Assembly (NCBI RefSeq): GCF_017355525.1
Contig: NZ_CP067395.1
Coordinates: forward strand, 3,348,001 to 3,412,000
Direction of reading: 5' to 3'
Source of the DNA: Lysobacter enzymogenes
Lineage (GTDB): Bacteria; Pseudomonadota; Gammaproteobacteria; Xanthomonadales; Xanthomonadaceae
Length of the DNA: 64,000 bases
Under the pieces are notes generated by a model. The model searched no databases, was not told the DNA's origin, and saw only the letters and a program-made list of their open reading frames with translations. Shown piece after piece: positions 1 to 9,388 of this stretch. A program made the translations under genes and the position numbers. Within the stretch, counting starts at the first letter, position 1. Each line of letters starts with the position of its first letter.

Positions 1-2098
1 TGGTCTGTTCGCGCAGCAGCCAGACCGCGTCCAGGCGCACGCCGGCGGCGTCGATCTGGCCGTTGCTGGCGCCGGCCCAGGCGTTCCATTGCGCCGGGTC
101 GTCGAGCGCCCATTCCAGGTAGGTCCATTGGTTGGCCGGGATCGCGCGTTCGATGCCGCGCTCGCTGCCGTCGCTGTCGTCGACGCTCAGCGAGGCGCGC
201 AGGCCGCTGCCGCCGGTGTAGATCCAGAAGCCGACCTTGCCGCCGGCGCGCAGCAGCTCGACGTTGTTCGCCGGCGTGCCGCCGGCCGACAGCAGCCGTA
301 CCGCCCAGGCGGTGGCCACATTCGGATCGTCCTTGAGCAGCACCCGCAGCGAACACGCGCCGTTGCGGCGGGTGGCGCAATCGCGCTGCGCCAGCGAGGT
401 CGCGGCGATGCCGACGGTGCTGCCCGAATACGTCGGCGCGCTGTCGAAGCGGCCGACGCCGCTTTCGAAATCCTCGAACACCACCGCGCCCGGGCCCGGG
501 CCGGCGCCGTCGTTGGCCAGGTAGGCGTTGCGCTGGCCGCCGGGCGCGTTGTTGCCGTTGAAGTAGTGGTTGGCGATCCAGCGCCAGTCGCGGCCGTTGT
601 TCGCGGCCCAGCGCTGCGTGCCCCACTGGCTCATGCCGCGGCCGTGGCCGAAGCAGCCGCGGCCGCGCCCGACTTCGTCGGACAGGCACGGCCAGCCGTT
701 GCGCGGCGAACCGTTGCGGCCGTTGCCGCAGCTCAGGTCGGTGTTGACGCAGGACAAGCCGTCGGACGGATCGTCCCAGGCGTTGTTCTCCGAGGAGTAT
801 TCGCTGAAGGCGGCGCTGGCTCCGTCGCGGGTCAGCACCACGCCGCGGGTCGCCGCGGCCGCGGCGACGGTGGCGGCGACGCTGTCGTTGTCGAAGGCCT
901 GGCACGAGGTGCTGGCGCAAATGTCGTAGCGGCTGTTGACCGGATGGGCGACGTAGTACGCGGCGTAGCTGCGGTAGGCGACCGCGCCGGCGGCGAGCGA
1001 CTGCGGGTTCCACGAGGGAATCCATTCTTCGTCGAGGCCGCGGCCGACGTAGTCCTCGAATGCGTAGACCGAGACCGAGCTGCATGAGCGGCCGGAGCAA
1101 TTGGTGCCGACGCGGATGCTGGCCGGCACCGGCACGTTGGCCGACTGCGCCGCCAGCGCTTGCGCGCGCGCAGCGGTCTGCGGGCGCGCGGGGTCGAGCG
1201 CATCGGCGGCTGCGGCCGCGTCGGCGCGCGCCTGCGCGGCGTCGGCGGCGGGCATCGGCCGTTGCAGGTCGTCGCGCAGCCGCGCGCGTTGCTGCACGTG
1301 GCGGCGGTCGCTGCGGCTCAGGCCCTGGCCGGGTTCGAGATCGACGATCACTGCGCGCGCATCGTTGAGCAGCGGCAGACCGGCGAGCTCGCGGCCACGG
1401 TAGCCGGCGGCTTCGATGGTGAGATCCAGCGTCGGCGGCAACGCATCGGCGGCGGCGCGCGCGGCCGGCAACTGCGCGCTCAGTTCGAAGCGGCCGTCGG
1501 CGTCGCTGCGCGTGCGCGCGCCCTGGCTGCTGCGCACCGTCGCGCCCGCCAGCGGCGCGCCGCTGGCGGCGTCGAACACGCGGCCGGCGTAGCGCGCGCA
1601 GCGCGCGCAGGCCGCGGCTTGCAGGGCCAGGCGGTCGAGCGCGTCGGACGACACCGTCGGCGGCAGCCACACGGTCAACGGCAGCGGCTGCGCGGCGTCG
1701 ATGCGCACGCGCGTGCTGAGGGTCTGGTGGCCGGCGGCGCCGATGCGCAGTTCGTAGTCGCCGGCGGCCAGGGTGGCGTTGCGCGCGCCGCGCACGGCCG
1801 GGTCGCGCGCGAGCGCGCGCACCTGCGCGGCGGGGTCGAGCGGGTGCACGCTGAGGTTGGCTTCGAGCGCGGCGCCGTCGACGCTGTCGCGGACGCGGAT
1901 GCGCAGCAGGCGCTCGGCGGAACCGGCGTCGGCCAAGGCGCGCGATGGCGGCGACGGCGCTGCGGCATCGGTCGCGGCGGCGACGCGGTCGCGCAACCAT
2001 TGCGCGGATACCGCTGCGGCGAGCAGCAGGACCAGGAGCGCGGGCCAGGTCGGCGTGCGGCGCAGCGTGGGCGAGGTCGGCGATGGCGTAGCGGTCAT
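1..2098 (-). CDS. SpoIID/LytB-domain cell-wall protein (3' end outside window)
   Basis: About 699 codons are visible and the frame is open to the left edge, so the C-terminus is missing. Residues ~18-33 are a hydrophobic signal or anchor. A carboxypeptidase-regulatory-like beta domain lies near 168-250 (GRVFDAASGAPLAGATV). A SpoIID/LytB domain covers ~335-530, with VYAFEDYVGRGLDEEW, AVAYRSYAAYY and HGRGMSQWGTQRWA. A final module from ~540 is shared with the next gene. SpoIID proteins cleave or help remodel peptidoglycan glycan strands; here the likely site is the periplasm or outside the cell. The ATG at 2098 is the first in frame with a GGGA eleven bases upstream. The domain call is strong; the biological role in a non-sporulating organism is inferred. 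Confidence 0.85.
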   Translation of the reverse strand, partial: MTATPSPTSPTLRRTPTWPALLVLLLAAAVSAQWLRDRVAAATDAAAPSPPSRALADAGSAERLLRIRVRDSVDGAALEANLSVHPLDPAAQVRALARDPAVRGARNATLAAGDYELRIGAAGHQTLSTRVRIDAAQPLPLTVWLPPTVSSDALDRLALQAAACARCARYAGRVFDAASGAPLAGATVRSSQGARTRSDADGRFELSAQLPAARAAADALPPTLDLTIEAAGYRGRELAGLPLLNDARAVIVDLEPGQGLSRSDRRHVQQRARLRDDLQRPMPAADAAQARADAAAAADALDPARPQTAARAQALAAQSANVPVPASIRVGTNCSGRSCSSVSVYAFEDYVGRGLDEEWIPSWNPQSLAAGAVAYRSYAAYYVAHPVNSRYDICASTSCQAFDNDSVAATVAAAAATRGVVLTRDGASAAFSEYSSENNAWDDPSDGLSCVNTDLSCGNGRNGSPRNGWPCLSDEVGRGRGCFGHGRGMSQWGTQRWAANNGRDWRWIANHYFNGNNAPGGQRNAYLANDGAGPGPGAVVFEDFESGVGRFDSAPTYSGSTVGIAATSLAQRDCATRRNGACSLRVLLKDDPNVATAWAVRLLSAGGTPANNVELLRAGGKVGFWIYTGGSGLRASLSVDDSDGSERGIERAIPANQWTYLEWALDDPAQWNAWAGASNGQIDAAGVRLDAVWLLREQT

Positions 2099-2135
2099 GC
2101 GCGTTTCCCGATGAGGGAGGTTCGGCCTGGGCGGA

Positions 2136-2170
2136 GCGGAAAGCGCCGGGCCTATAGGCCCTCCGGCCAC
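2136..2170. repeat. Dispersed intergenic repeat, family 2 (copy a)
   Basis: Short palindromic element with core GCGCCGGGCCTATAGGCCCT. Related copies with the core GGGCCTGAAGGCCCTCCCAC lie at 8120-8190, 9494-9575 and 21978-22018, always between genes. Confidence 0.6.
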
Positions 2171-2283
2171 AGCAGGCCGCTGCGGTCGGAACGAAGTCGC
2201 AACGGCATGCGTCGCAACCGGAACATCGACGACGAGAACCGGCGCGCAGGCCGCTGCGGGATTGCCGCCTGCGCGCCGGACGC

Positions 2284-4215
2284 TCAGTTCTTCACTTGCA
2301 CATCGTCGACGTACAGGTTGACGTCGAACGAAGTCTGGTCGCGGTAGAACCACACCGCGTCGAGCTTGACCGTGGCGGCGGTGATCGCGCCGTTGGCGCC
2401 GCCGACCCAGGCGTCCCATTGCGCGTCGTCGTCCAGGCGCCACTCCAGGTAGGTCCAGGTGTCGACCGGAATCGCGCGCGCCACCGAGCGCTCGGTGCCG
2501 TCGCTGTCGTCGACGCCGATCGCCGCGCTGACGCCGCTAGCGCCGGTGTAGACCCAGAAGCCGACCTTGCCGTTGGCGCGGGTCAGCGCCGCGTTGCTGC
2601 CGGGCGTGCCGCCGGCGGACAGCAGCCGCACCGCCCAGGCATTGGAACTTGCGGCGTCGTCCTTGAGCAGCACGCGCAGCGAGCACTCGCCGTTCTTGCG
2701 CGTGGTGCAATTGCGCTCGGCCAGCGACGCGGTCGAGATGCCGGTGGTGCTGCCCGAATACGCCGGCGAGGTATCGAAGTGGCCGACCGAGCTTTCGAAG
2801 TGGTCGATCACGCTGCCGCCGCCGGGCGTGCCCGGGTTCAACAGGTTGTAGTAACGCGCCCAGTCCCAGTACTGGCCCGGGTCGGTGTGGGTCTGGCTGC
2901 TGTAGTGCTGGTGGCCTTTGACCTTGACGCTGGCCGGCAGCACGTTGATGCCGGTGCCGCCCGGGCCCTTGAACGCGCTGGCGCAGTTGATCGCGCCGTA
3001 AGTCGCGCAGAAGTGCCGGGTCAGCGCGGCCGAGGCGTTGTACATCGCCGCGGTGTACCAGCTGGCGTTGGCGATGAAGCCTTCGTGCTCGATGCCGAGC
3101 GTGGTCTTGTTGTGCACGCCGACGTGATGGGCCGCGCGGTTCTCGCGCACCATCTGGGTGATCTGGCCGTCGGAGCTGCGGATCAGGTAGTGCGCGCTGA
3201 CGCTGTAGGGATTGTTCTGGAACCAGGAGATGCTGCCGGCGTAGTAGCCCTCCATCGTGTGGATGGTGACCGAGTCGTACGAGGTGCGGTCGGAGTGGTA
3301 CGGCGACGCCACCCACAGCGCGGGCCCGTAGTCGGTGCTTTTCTCCGCCGCCGCGGCCGCTTCGGTGCGCGAACCGGCCGGCGCGCGCAGGGTTTCGTCG
3401 CGCGGGTCGATGCGGAAGCCGCCGTCGGCGCCCAAGGCTTCGACCGTGTCGGCGGCGACGTTCAGGCGCACGAACGGCGCGCGCAGGCGCAGCAGCGCCG
3501 GTGCGTCGAACGCGCGTTCCCAGCGCACCGGGCGCTCCGGCACGACGATGCCGCGGTCGTTGACGCCCTTGTCCTGCGCCGACAGCACGTCGAAGGCGAA
3601 GCTGGCGCGCGCGTGCGACTGCACCGCGCTCTTGGCCGCGCCGCCCGCGGCCGGGGCGAAACCGGCGTAGCGCTCGAGCGCGGCGCGGGTGGCTTCGACC
3701 GGCGAATGCGCGTCGACGCCGTCGGCGCGCAGTTCGCGGTCCAGCAACGCGGCCGCGGCGAGGATGTTCGCCGCCGGATCGCGCAGCACGCGCTGCGCCG
3801 GCACGCCGAGCAGGCGCGCGCCGTCGCCGGCCTGATCGGCGAACCCCTCGCCGTGGTAGAGGCCCATGACGCCGTAGGCGCGCGGCATGTGCTGGTGCGA
3901 ATCGGCGGCGCGCGCCGGCTGCAGGTTCTGCCAGCGGGTGGTGACGTAGGCCATCGCTTCCAGGGTGCCGCGCGGAATCGACGGATAGCGCGCATAGGCC
4001 TGGCCGAAGTACGCGGCGTAGAGCTGGCGGTCGATGCGCGCCAGCGATTCTTCCAGACGCAGCCGCTGCGCCAACGCCGCGTCTTCCGGCGCCGCGGCGG
4101 GCGCGGCCGACGCGGGCCAGGCGCAGGCGACGATCAACGCGAACGGCAGCAGCGACAACGAGGCGCGCGACAACGGCGACCGGCGCAGGCGCCGGCTGAC
4201 GGAATATTCGTTCAT
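2284..4215 (-). CDS. Exported N-acetylmuramoyl-L-alanine amidase (Amidase_2)
   Basis: 643 aa. The first ~37 residues form a signal peptide ending in WPASA. Residues ~55-180 (AYGVMGLYHGEGF) look like a lysozyme/SLT-like helical region. The amidase domain is ~300-460, with VTIHTMEGYY, GIEHEGFIA and HTDPGQYWDW; the His in IHTM, the His in GHQHY and the Asp in TDPG are the probable zinc ligands. It should cut the amide bond between muramic acid and the stem peptide. Residues ~468-643 are a jelly-roll-like module nearly matching the C-terminus of the neighbouring SpoIID protein. The frame is open to 4332, but the ATG at 4215 directly precedes the signal peptide and follows GGGGAT, so it is the better start. 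Confidence 0.9.
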   Translation of the reverse strand: MNEYSVSRRLRRSPLSRASLSLLPFALIVACAWPASAAPAAAPEDAALAQRLRLEESLARIDRQLYAAYFGQAYARYPSIPRGTLEAMAYVTTRWQNLQPARAADSHQHMPRAYGVMGLYHGEGFADQAGDGARLLGVPAQRVLRDPAANILAAAALLDRELRADGVDAHSPVEATRAALERYAGFAPAAGGAAKSAVQSHARASFAFDVLSAQDKGVNDRGIVVPERPVRWERAFDAPALLRLRAPFVRLNVAADTVEALGADGGFRIDPRDETLRAPAGSRTEAAAAAEKSTDYGPALWVASPYHSDRTSYDSVTIHTMEGYYAGSISWFQNNPYSVSAHYLIRSSDGQITQMVRENRAAHHVGVHNKTTLGIEHEGFIANASWYTAAMYNASAALTRHFCATYGAINCASAFKGPGGTGINVLPASVKVKGHQHYSSQTHTDPGQYWDWARYYNLLNPGTPGGGSVIDHFESSVGHFDTSPAYSGSTTGISTASLAERNCTTRKNGECSLRVLLKDDAASSNAWAVRLLSAGGTPGSNAALTRANGKVGFWVYTGASGVSAAIGVDDSDGTERSVARAIPVDTWTYLEWRLDDDAQWDAWVGGANGAITAATVKLDAVWFYRDQTSFDVNLYVDDVQVKN

Positions 4216-4673
4216 GCTGTTTATCCCCGAGAGAATTAAAAATTCCCGCGCCGCCCTTTTACTGCTTTTTCCTGGCACGCAAGTGCTGCCCGCCGCGGTT
4301 TGCGCCGCGGATGTTCGGTTCCGCGATGGCAATCACTCCGGGAGTGCGTGCTGGGGCGAGTCCAGCGCCGGCTGCGACGGCGCTTGGGGTGCGGTGCGGC
4401 ATGGAGCAGGAGCGGGGTTGGGGGTTAGGGGTTGGGGAACTGAAGACTCGAAGCGTTGGAGCCCACCGCCAGGAACCCGCCATCGCAGCCAGAAAGACGC
4501 GGAACGCTCCCGCCCCTGCGCATCCCCAGTTCCCCAATCCCGCTCCCCCCTTCCCGCTCCTGCCTCTCCCCTGCACCTGTCTAGGGTCGCCCCCAGTTAC
4601 CCGCCTGAACGCACGCTCTTATCGTGACCGCCTGGACGCATCGGGGCGTCCGTTTGCCAACGAAGGATCAGTC
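4216..4673. other. 458-bp divergent intergenic region with imperfect inverted repeat
   Basis: No convincing gene. It carries the promoters for the amidase (leftward) and the poly-proline protein (rightward). A G-rich tract at ~4423-4445 ending GGGTTGGGGAACTG is matched in inverted form near 4525-4540 (CCCAGTTCCCCAATCCC), so the transcript could form a long stem. The flanks (CCCCCCTTCCCGCTCC) are low complexity, as in dispersed intergenic repeats of this family. Confidence 0.5.
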
Positions 4674-6797
4674 ATGAGCGGAATCGACGGCGTCAATTAC
4701 CAGATGCTGCGCAACCTGCCTCCGGAAGACCGGCAGGCCATTCTGGACGGCGCCAAGACCCAGGCCGCGCCGGCGCCGGAACCTCCGCCGCCGCCCCCGC
4801 CTCCGCCGCCCCCGCCGCCGCCGAAGGACGCCAAGACGCCGGAAGAAGCGGTGCGCGCGATCCATGCCTTGCCGCTGCCGAAGAACAGCGATCTGTCCTC
4901 GGGCATGCCGTCGGAGGTCTACAACTCGATCTACGGCCCGCGCGTGACCGAGTTCAACGGCACCCGCCGCAGCGAAGCGCAGGCAGCGCTGGACCGGATG
5001 GAGCCCAAGCTCGAGGAATACCGCAACAGCGGCCTCAACGGCGCCACCGCCAACTACGAGTACCAGCAGTCGCGCGACGCCTTCAACAGCAATCCTTACG
5101 TCAAGGAATTGCAGCGCATCGTCAAAGAGTCGACCGACAAGCCGGCCGAAGTGCCGGCGTACCTGACCAACCAGGACGCGCCGGTCGGCGCCAGCGCGGT
5201 GTCGAACCTCAAGCTCGACAGCGTGCGCACCGCGCTCGACACGCTCGGGGTGAAGCTGCCCGACAACCCGAGCCCGGAGCAGATCGCCGCCGGCTATGAA
5301 CTGCTCGGCACCATGCCCAACGACGTGCTGTCGTACGCGATCAATCCCGGCATGTCGGTCAGCTATTCCACGCCGGTGATCGGCGCGAGCACGCCGTCGA
5401 TGATTCCGGTGCGCGCCGAAGCGCAGGTCACGGTGGAAGGCAAGGTCGAGCTGTCCGACGTGCAGACCGGCGTGGATTTCCAGCAGAGCCAGCAGTTCAA
5501 GGCCTCGGTGCAGGTGCAGGGCGAGGCCGGCGTGGACGTGGGCAAGACCCCGCTCAACAAGCTCTATTCGTGGGGCACGCGCCTGGGCGCGGTGTCCGAC
5601 GAAACCAAGCGCATGATCGAGAGCTCGCCGCTGCTCAAGAACGCGGTCAAGGGCCTGCCGGTGTCGGGCCACTACACCGAGTTCGAAGGCACCCGCCTGA
5701 GCTATGAGGCGACGGTGACGCCGCAGCAGGGTTCGCGACTCGACAAGGGCGACATGAGCGCGATGCCGAGCCCGCTGGATCCGCTGGCGATGCCGGAAGG
5801 CACCTCGGTGCTGATGCGTGGGCAGAACCTGACCGGTTCGGACTTCGCCATCAACTACAAGTTCATCGCCGGCATCGGCGGCACCCACACCGAACTCGAC
5901 GGCGCCGGTTTCGGCGTGCGCAAGATGGAAGGCTCGGTGGTCGAGGTCTACGCCGGCCCGATGCAGACGGTCGAGAACGCGACCATGTTCGGCCTCGGCA
6001 AGGTCGGCACGCTGTCGGTCGGCCTGAGCGTGGAGACCAGCGCCGAGAACCGTTCGTTGCAGACCGCGCGCATCGATCTGTCGACCCAGGAAGGCCGCGA
6101 CGCGTACCAGGCGTTCATCAGCGGCGGCAAGGTGCCCGACTGGAATCCGCCGGGCGTGCAGCGCTCGGGCACCAGCGAGGTGTTCAACGCCGAACACGCC
6201 GCGCGCCTGGGCATCGACGCCGGCCCGATCTCGCTGGGCATCGGCAACAGCAGCCAGCTGACCATCACCCGCAACGTCTGGCAGGACGGCACGGTCGACC
6301 AGACCAACAGCTACCAGTCGATGGGCCAGACCACCGACGTGCAGTTCCAGATCGGCGCCGACGGCAAGCCGGTGCCGGACTCCACCGAGTGGACCCTGGT
6401 GCTGCCGAACACCAGCGACGTGGCCGCGTCCTACTTCAACTCGTCGTACCACCCCGACCAGATCAACAAGAAGTTCGACGGCGACCAGCACCTGCAGTTC
6501 GAGTTCACCGACAAGGACCTGCTGGCCCTGCGCGACCGCGCCCGCGAGAGCGTCGGCAACCTCGGCGGCGACGAGCACGGCGGCGAGCGCCTGCGCGACC
6601 TCGACTCGGGCCGGGTGACGCCGTTCCCGAACGACGTGACCGAGCAGATCGCCATCGCCAAGACCCCGGACGAAGTGTTCGCCGCGATCTCGCGCAGCGG
6701 CCAGGCCGGCTGCGAGGACTTCGTGACGATGATGATGTGGGGCGACAGCCGCAATACGGCGCTGCCGGGTACGTTCAAGATGAAGGATGCGGGCTGA
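4674..6797 (+). CDS. Large hypothetical protein with poly-proline tract
   Basis: 707 aa, not recognised. The ATG at 4674 follows CGAAGGATCAGTC and was chosen over the open upstream frame, which has low-complexity content. There is no signal peptide or membrane segment. Residues ~31-50 are proline-rich, with 14 consecutive prolines (CCG/CCC/CCT) that would need EF-P to translate. Residues ~120-180 are helical and charged; the large middle part (~240-640) is rich in alternating polar/hydrophobic stretches typical of beta structure (for example VRAEAQVTVEGKVELSDVQ). A soluble protein delivered by a leaderless secretion system is possible but nothing proves it. It stands alone, followed by a strong terminator. 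Confidence 0.75.
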   Translation: MSGIDGVNYQMLRNLPPEDRQAILDGAKTQAAPAPEPPPPPPPPPPPPPPKDAKTPEEAVRAIHALPLPKNSDLSSGMPSEVYNSIYGPRVTEFNGTRRSEAQAALDRMEPKLEEYRNSGLNGATANYEYQQSRDAFNSNPYVKELQRIVKESTDKPAEVPAYLTNQDAPVGASAVSNLKLDSVRTALDTLGVKLPDNPSPEQIAAGYELLGTMPNDVLSYAINPGMSVSYSTPVIGASTPSMIPVRAEAQVTVEGKVELSDVQTGVDFQQSQQFKASVQVQGEAGVDVGKTPLNKLYSWGTRLGAVSDETKRMIESSPLLKNAVKGLPVSGHYTEFEGTRLSYEATVTPQQGSRLDKGDMSAMPSPLDPLAMPEGTSVLMRGQNLTGSDFAINYKFIAGIGGTHTELDGAGFGVRKMEGSVVEVYAGPMQTVENATMFGLGKVGTLSVGLSVETSAENRSLQTARIDLSTQEGRDAYQAFISGGKVPDWNPPGVQRSGTSEVFNAEHAARLGIDAGPISLGIGNSSQLTITRNVWQDGTVDQTNSYQSMGQTTDVQFQIGADGKPVPDSTEWTLVLPNTSDVAASYFNSSYHPDQINKKFDGDQHLQFEFTDKDLLALRDRARESVGNLGGDEHGGERLRDLDSGRVTPFPNDVTEQIAIAKTPDEVFAAISRSGQAGCEDFVTMMMWGDSRNTALPGTFKMKDAG

Positions 6798-6824
6798 GGT
6801 TCGCTCGCGTTCGCGCTGAAGACG

Positions 6825-6859
6825 AAAACGCCCGGCTCGCGCCGGGCGTTTTCTTTTTT
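6825..6859 (+). terminator. Rho-independent terminator of the poly-proline gene
   Basis: Perfect stem AAAACGCCCGGC / GCCGGGCGTTTT with a TCGC loop, followed by CTTTTTT. It lies 28 bases after the stop codon at 6797. Confidence 0.9.
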
Positions 6860-6870
6860 CCGAAGCCCCC

Positions 6871-6970
6871 TGTAGGAGCGACGCGAGTCGCGACCGCGAC
6901 AACGCAACTGCGGCGAAACCCGCGGCGCGAGCCGAAACCCCGCGGTCGCGGCTCGCGCCGCTCCTACAGG
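6871..6970. repeat. REP pair, family 1 (copy a), inverted
   Basis: Left arm TGTAGGAGCGACGCGAGTCG (from 6871) and right arm 6941-6970 (GCTCGCGCCGCTCCTACAGG) are inverted copies of one ~29-bp element, separated by ~41 bases. Other copies are at 38798-38829, 60272-60352 and 61877-61943. The pattern is that of REP elements mobilised by a RAYT transposase such as the one at 59757. Confidence 0.8.
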
Positions 6971-6987
6971 CAGGTCGCCCGATCGCG

Positions 6988-8016
6988 TCAGACCGGGGAA
7001 GGATTGCGCTCGGCGAAGCCGCTCTGATGCCAATACGGATACGCCTTGTCGCGCGCGCTGGCCGCGTCCAGTTTGGCGACCTGCTCCGCGCTCAGGTTCC
7101 AGCCCACCGCGCCGAGGTTCTGCTTGAGCTGCTCCTCGTTGCGCGCGCCGATCACCACCGTCGCCACGGTCGGCCGCTGCAACAGCCAGTTCAACGCGAT
7201 CTGCGGCACGGTCTTGCCGGTTTCCGCCGCGATTTCGTCGAGCGCATCGACCACGCGGTACAGATACTCCTCGTCCACCGGCGGCCCCTTGTCAGCGGTG
7301 ACGTGCAGGCGGCTGGTTTCCGGCAGCGCCTGGCCGCGGCGGATCTTGCCGGTCAGCCGGCCCCAGCCCAGCGGGCTCCACACCACCGCGCCGACGCCCT
7401 GGTCCAGGCCCAGCGGCATCAGCTCCCATTCGTAGTCGCGGCCGATCAGCGAGTAATAGGCCTGATGGGCGACGTAGCGGCTCCAGCCGTAACGCTCGGC
7501 CGTGGCCAGCGACTTCATCAGATGCCAGCCGGAGAAATTCGACACGCCGAGGTAGCGCAGCTTGCCGGCGCGGACCAGATCGTCGAGGGTGGACAGAGTT
7601 TCCTCGACCGGCGTGCGCGCATCGAAGCCGTGCAGCTGGAACAGGTCGATGTAGTCGGTGCCCAGCCGCTTGAGCGCGGCGTCGACGCTGCGCAGCAGGT
7701 GCTGGCGCGAGGAGCCGACTTCGTTCTCGCCGTCGCCGAAGCGGAAGGTGGCCTTGGTCGAAATCAGATAACCGTCGCGCGCGCGGCCCTTGAGCGCTTC
7801 GCCGAGGATCGATTCGGCCGCGCCGTTGGAATAGATGTCGGCGCTGTCGAACAGGTTGACGCCGGCGTCGAGGGCCACGTCGAGCAGGCGGCGCGCCTGC
7901 GCCACGTCGGTCTGGCCCCAGGCCTTGAAGAAGTCGCCCTGGCCGCCGAAGGTGCCGGTGCCGAAACTGAGCACCGGCACGCGCAGGCCGGAGCGGCCGA
8001 GATAACGGTGGTCCAT
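6988..8016 (-). CDS. Aldo/keto reductase
   Basis: 342 aa, usual length for the family. A TIM-barrel NADPH-dependent oxidoreductase that reduces aldehydes or ketones in the cytoplasm; the substrate cannot be read from sequence. The start MDHRYLGRSGLRVPVLSFGTG is typical of the YajO/voltage-gated-beta-like group. The catalytic tetrad is visible: Asp and Tyr in DSADIYSNG, Lys in ISTKATF, His in FQLHGFD. The C-terminal VIGARNEEQLKQNL is the cofactor-binding motif. AGGAG lies 7 bases before the ATG. Confidence 0.93.
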   Translation of the reverse strand: MDHRYLGRSGLRVPVLSFGTGTFGGQGDFFKAWGQTDVAQARRLLDVALDAGVNLFDSADIYSNGAAESILGEALKGRARDGYLISTKATFRFGDGENEVGSSRQHLLRSVDAALKRLGTDYIDLFQLHGFDARTPVEETLSTLDDLVRAGKLRYLGVSNFSGWHLMKSLATAERYGWSRYVAHQAYYSLIGRDYEWELMPLGLDQGVGAVVWSPLGWGRLTGKIRRGQALPETSRLHVTADKGPPVDEEYLYRVVDALDEIAAETGKTVPQIALNWLLQRPTVATVVIGARNEEQLKQNLGAVGWNLSAEQVAKLDAASARDKAYPYWHQSGFAERNPSPV

Positions 8017-8119
8017 GCCGCACTCCTGAAATTAGGGGGAGGCGGCCATTGCACGCCATCGCCGGCGCCGGCTCAACCGCGCGGGCGGGACGATGCGTTG
8101 TTCTGAGAGGCGGGCGGCG

Positions 8120-8190
8120 GCGGGAGGACCTTCAGGCCCGACGTTCCTGTTCGGACCGGCGCGGCCGGAACGAAAAATGTCGGGCCCGCA
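8120..8190. repeat. Dispersed intergenic repeat, family 2 (copy b, inverted pair)
   Basis: GGGAGGACCTTCAGGCCCGACGTTCC and, about 12 bases further, GGAACGAAAAATGTCGGGCCCGC form an imperfect inverted pair of the GGGCCTGAAGG element in the gap between the reductase and the lactonase gene. Confidence 0.55.
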
Positions 8191-8203
8191 GGCGCCGCCG
8201 CGC

Positions 8204-9388
8204 TCAAGGCCGCGCCGCGACGACGAACTTCACATCCGACGGCGACACCATCGGCAGCATCTGCACCGTTTCGCCGAGCTCGCCGCTGGCCGGATCGCGC
8301 GCGATCACCACCAGGTTGCCGCTGTGCTGGTTCGCCACCACCACGAAGCGGCCGTCCGGCGCGAGCGCGAACTCGCGCGGGCCGCGGCCCTCGCTGGCGC
8401 GGCGCTGCACCGCACGCAGGCGGCCGTCGCCGGGATCGACCGCGTACACCGCGATGTGGTTGTCTTCGCCGCGATTGCTGACGTAGAGAAACCGCCCGTC
8501 GCCGGACAGGTGCAAGGCCGCGGCGGCGTTGCCGTCGCGCCGGCCCGGATCCAGCGCCAGCGTCTGGATCGCGGTCAGCCGGCCGTCGGCGTGATCGAGC
8601 GCGACGATTTCGCCGCTCATCTCCAAAGTCAGATACGCATGGCGTCCGTCGGCGGAGAACAGCAGATGGCGCGGCCCGCTCGCCGGCGGCAGATCCAGCC
8701 ACGGCGTCGGCGCGGCCTGCAGCGGGCGTTCGGCGCTGCGCGCGGGATCGTAGCGATAGGCATACACCTTGTCCGCGCCGAGATCGGCGGCGAACACGTA
8801 GCGGCCGTCGGGCGATGGCGTCGCCGCGTGCACGTGCGGGCCGAGCTGGCGCTCGCGATCGGCCTGGCTGGCGCGATGGCCGAGCACCTGCACCGCCGCG
8901 CCGAGGCGGCCGTCGGCGCCGACCGGCAACACCGCCAGGCTGCCGCCGGGGCTCTGCGCGCCGGAGTAGTTCGACACGAACAGATAGCGCCCGTCGCGGC
9001 TCAGCGCGGCGTGGGCGGGATCGTCGCCGAGCGTGTTGGCCTGCGACAGCCGCTGCGAGCGCTGCGCGCCGCGGCCGAGCGCGAAGCTGCTGGCGCGGCC
9101 GACCGGATCGGGCGAGGCCGGGCCGTTCTCGTTGACCGCGAACGCGCGCGCGCCGTCGGGCGACACGGTCAGCCACGACGGGTTATCGGTTTCGATGGTT
9201 TCCAGCGGCTGCGGATCGATGCGCCCGCTGGCCGGATCGAAGCGGTAGCGGCCGATGCCCCGGCACTGCGCGCCGGTGTAGCAGCCGACCAGCAGCTCGG
9301 TCGTCGCGGAGTCGGCCTGGGTGTGGGCGTGGGCGGAGGTGGCGCTCATGATCAGGCTCCAGGCTAGCAGGGCGGAACGCAGGGGCAT
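8204..9388 (-). CDS. Exported lactonase-family beta-propeller protein
   Basis: 394 aa. Signal peptide of ~22 residues ending in SAHA. The rest is a seven-bladed propeller of the 6-phosphogluconolactonase (YbhE/Pgl) type, with blade motifs such as NPSWLTVSPDGARAFAVNE, HAALSRDGRYLFVSNYSG, HVHAATPSPDGRYVFAADLG and GPREFALAPDGRFVVVANQ. The family includes cytoplasmic 6-phosphogluconolactonases and exported muconate-lactonizing-like proteins; the signal peptide here argues against a pentose-phosphate role. GGAG precedes the ATG by 7 bases. No partner gene is obvious. Confidence 0.88.
   Translation of the reverse strand: MPLRSALLAWSLIMSATSAHAHTQADSATTELLVGCYTGAQCRGIGRYRFDPASGRIDPQPLETIETDNPSWLTVSPDGARAFAVNENGPASPDPVGRASSFALGRGAQRSQRLSQANTLGDDPAHAALSRDGRYLFVSNYSGAQSPGGSLAVLPVGADGRLGAAVQVLGHRASQADRERQLGPHVHAATPSPDGRYVFAADLGADKVYAYRYDPARSAERPLQAAPTPWLDLPPASGPRHLLFSADGRHAYLTLEMSGEIVALDHADGRLTAIQTLALDPGRRDGNAAAALHLSGDGRFLYVSNRGEDNHIAVYAVDPGDGRLRAVQRRASEGRGPREFALAPDGRFVVVANQHSGNLVVIARDPASGELGETVQMLPMVSPSDVKFVVAARP

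Noticed and set aside
89..1087. Long open frame on the plus strand (332 codons)
   Set aside because: It lies antisense to the SpoIID-like gene, consists mostly of Ala, Arg, Val and Gly and has no domain; a GC-skew shadow.
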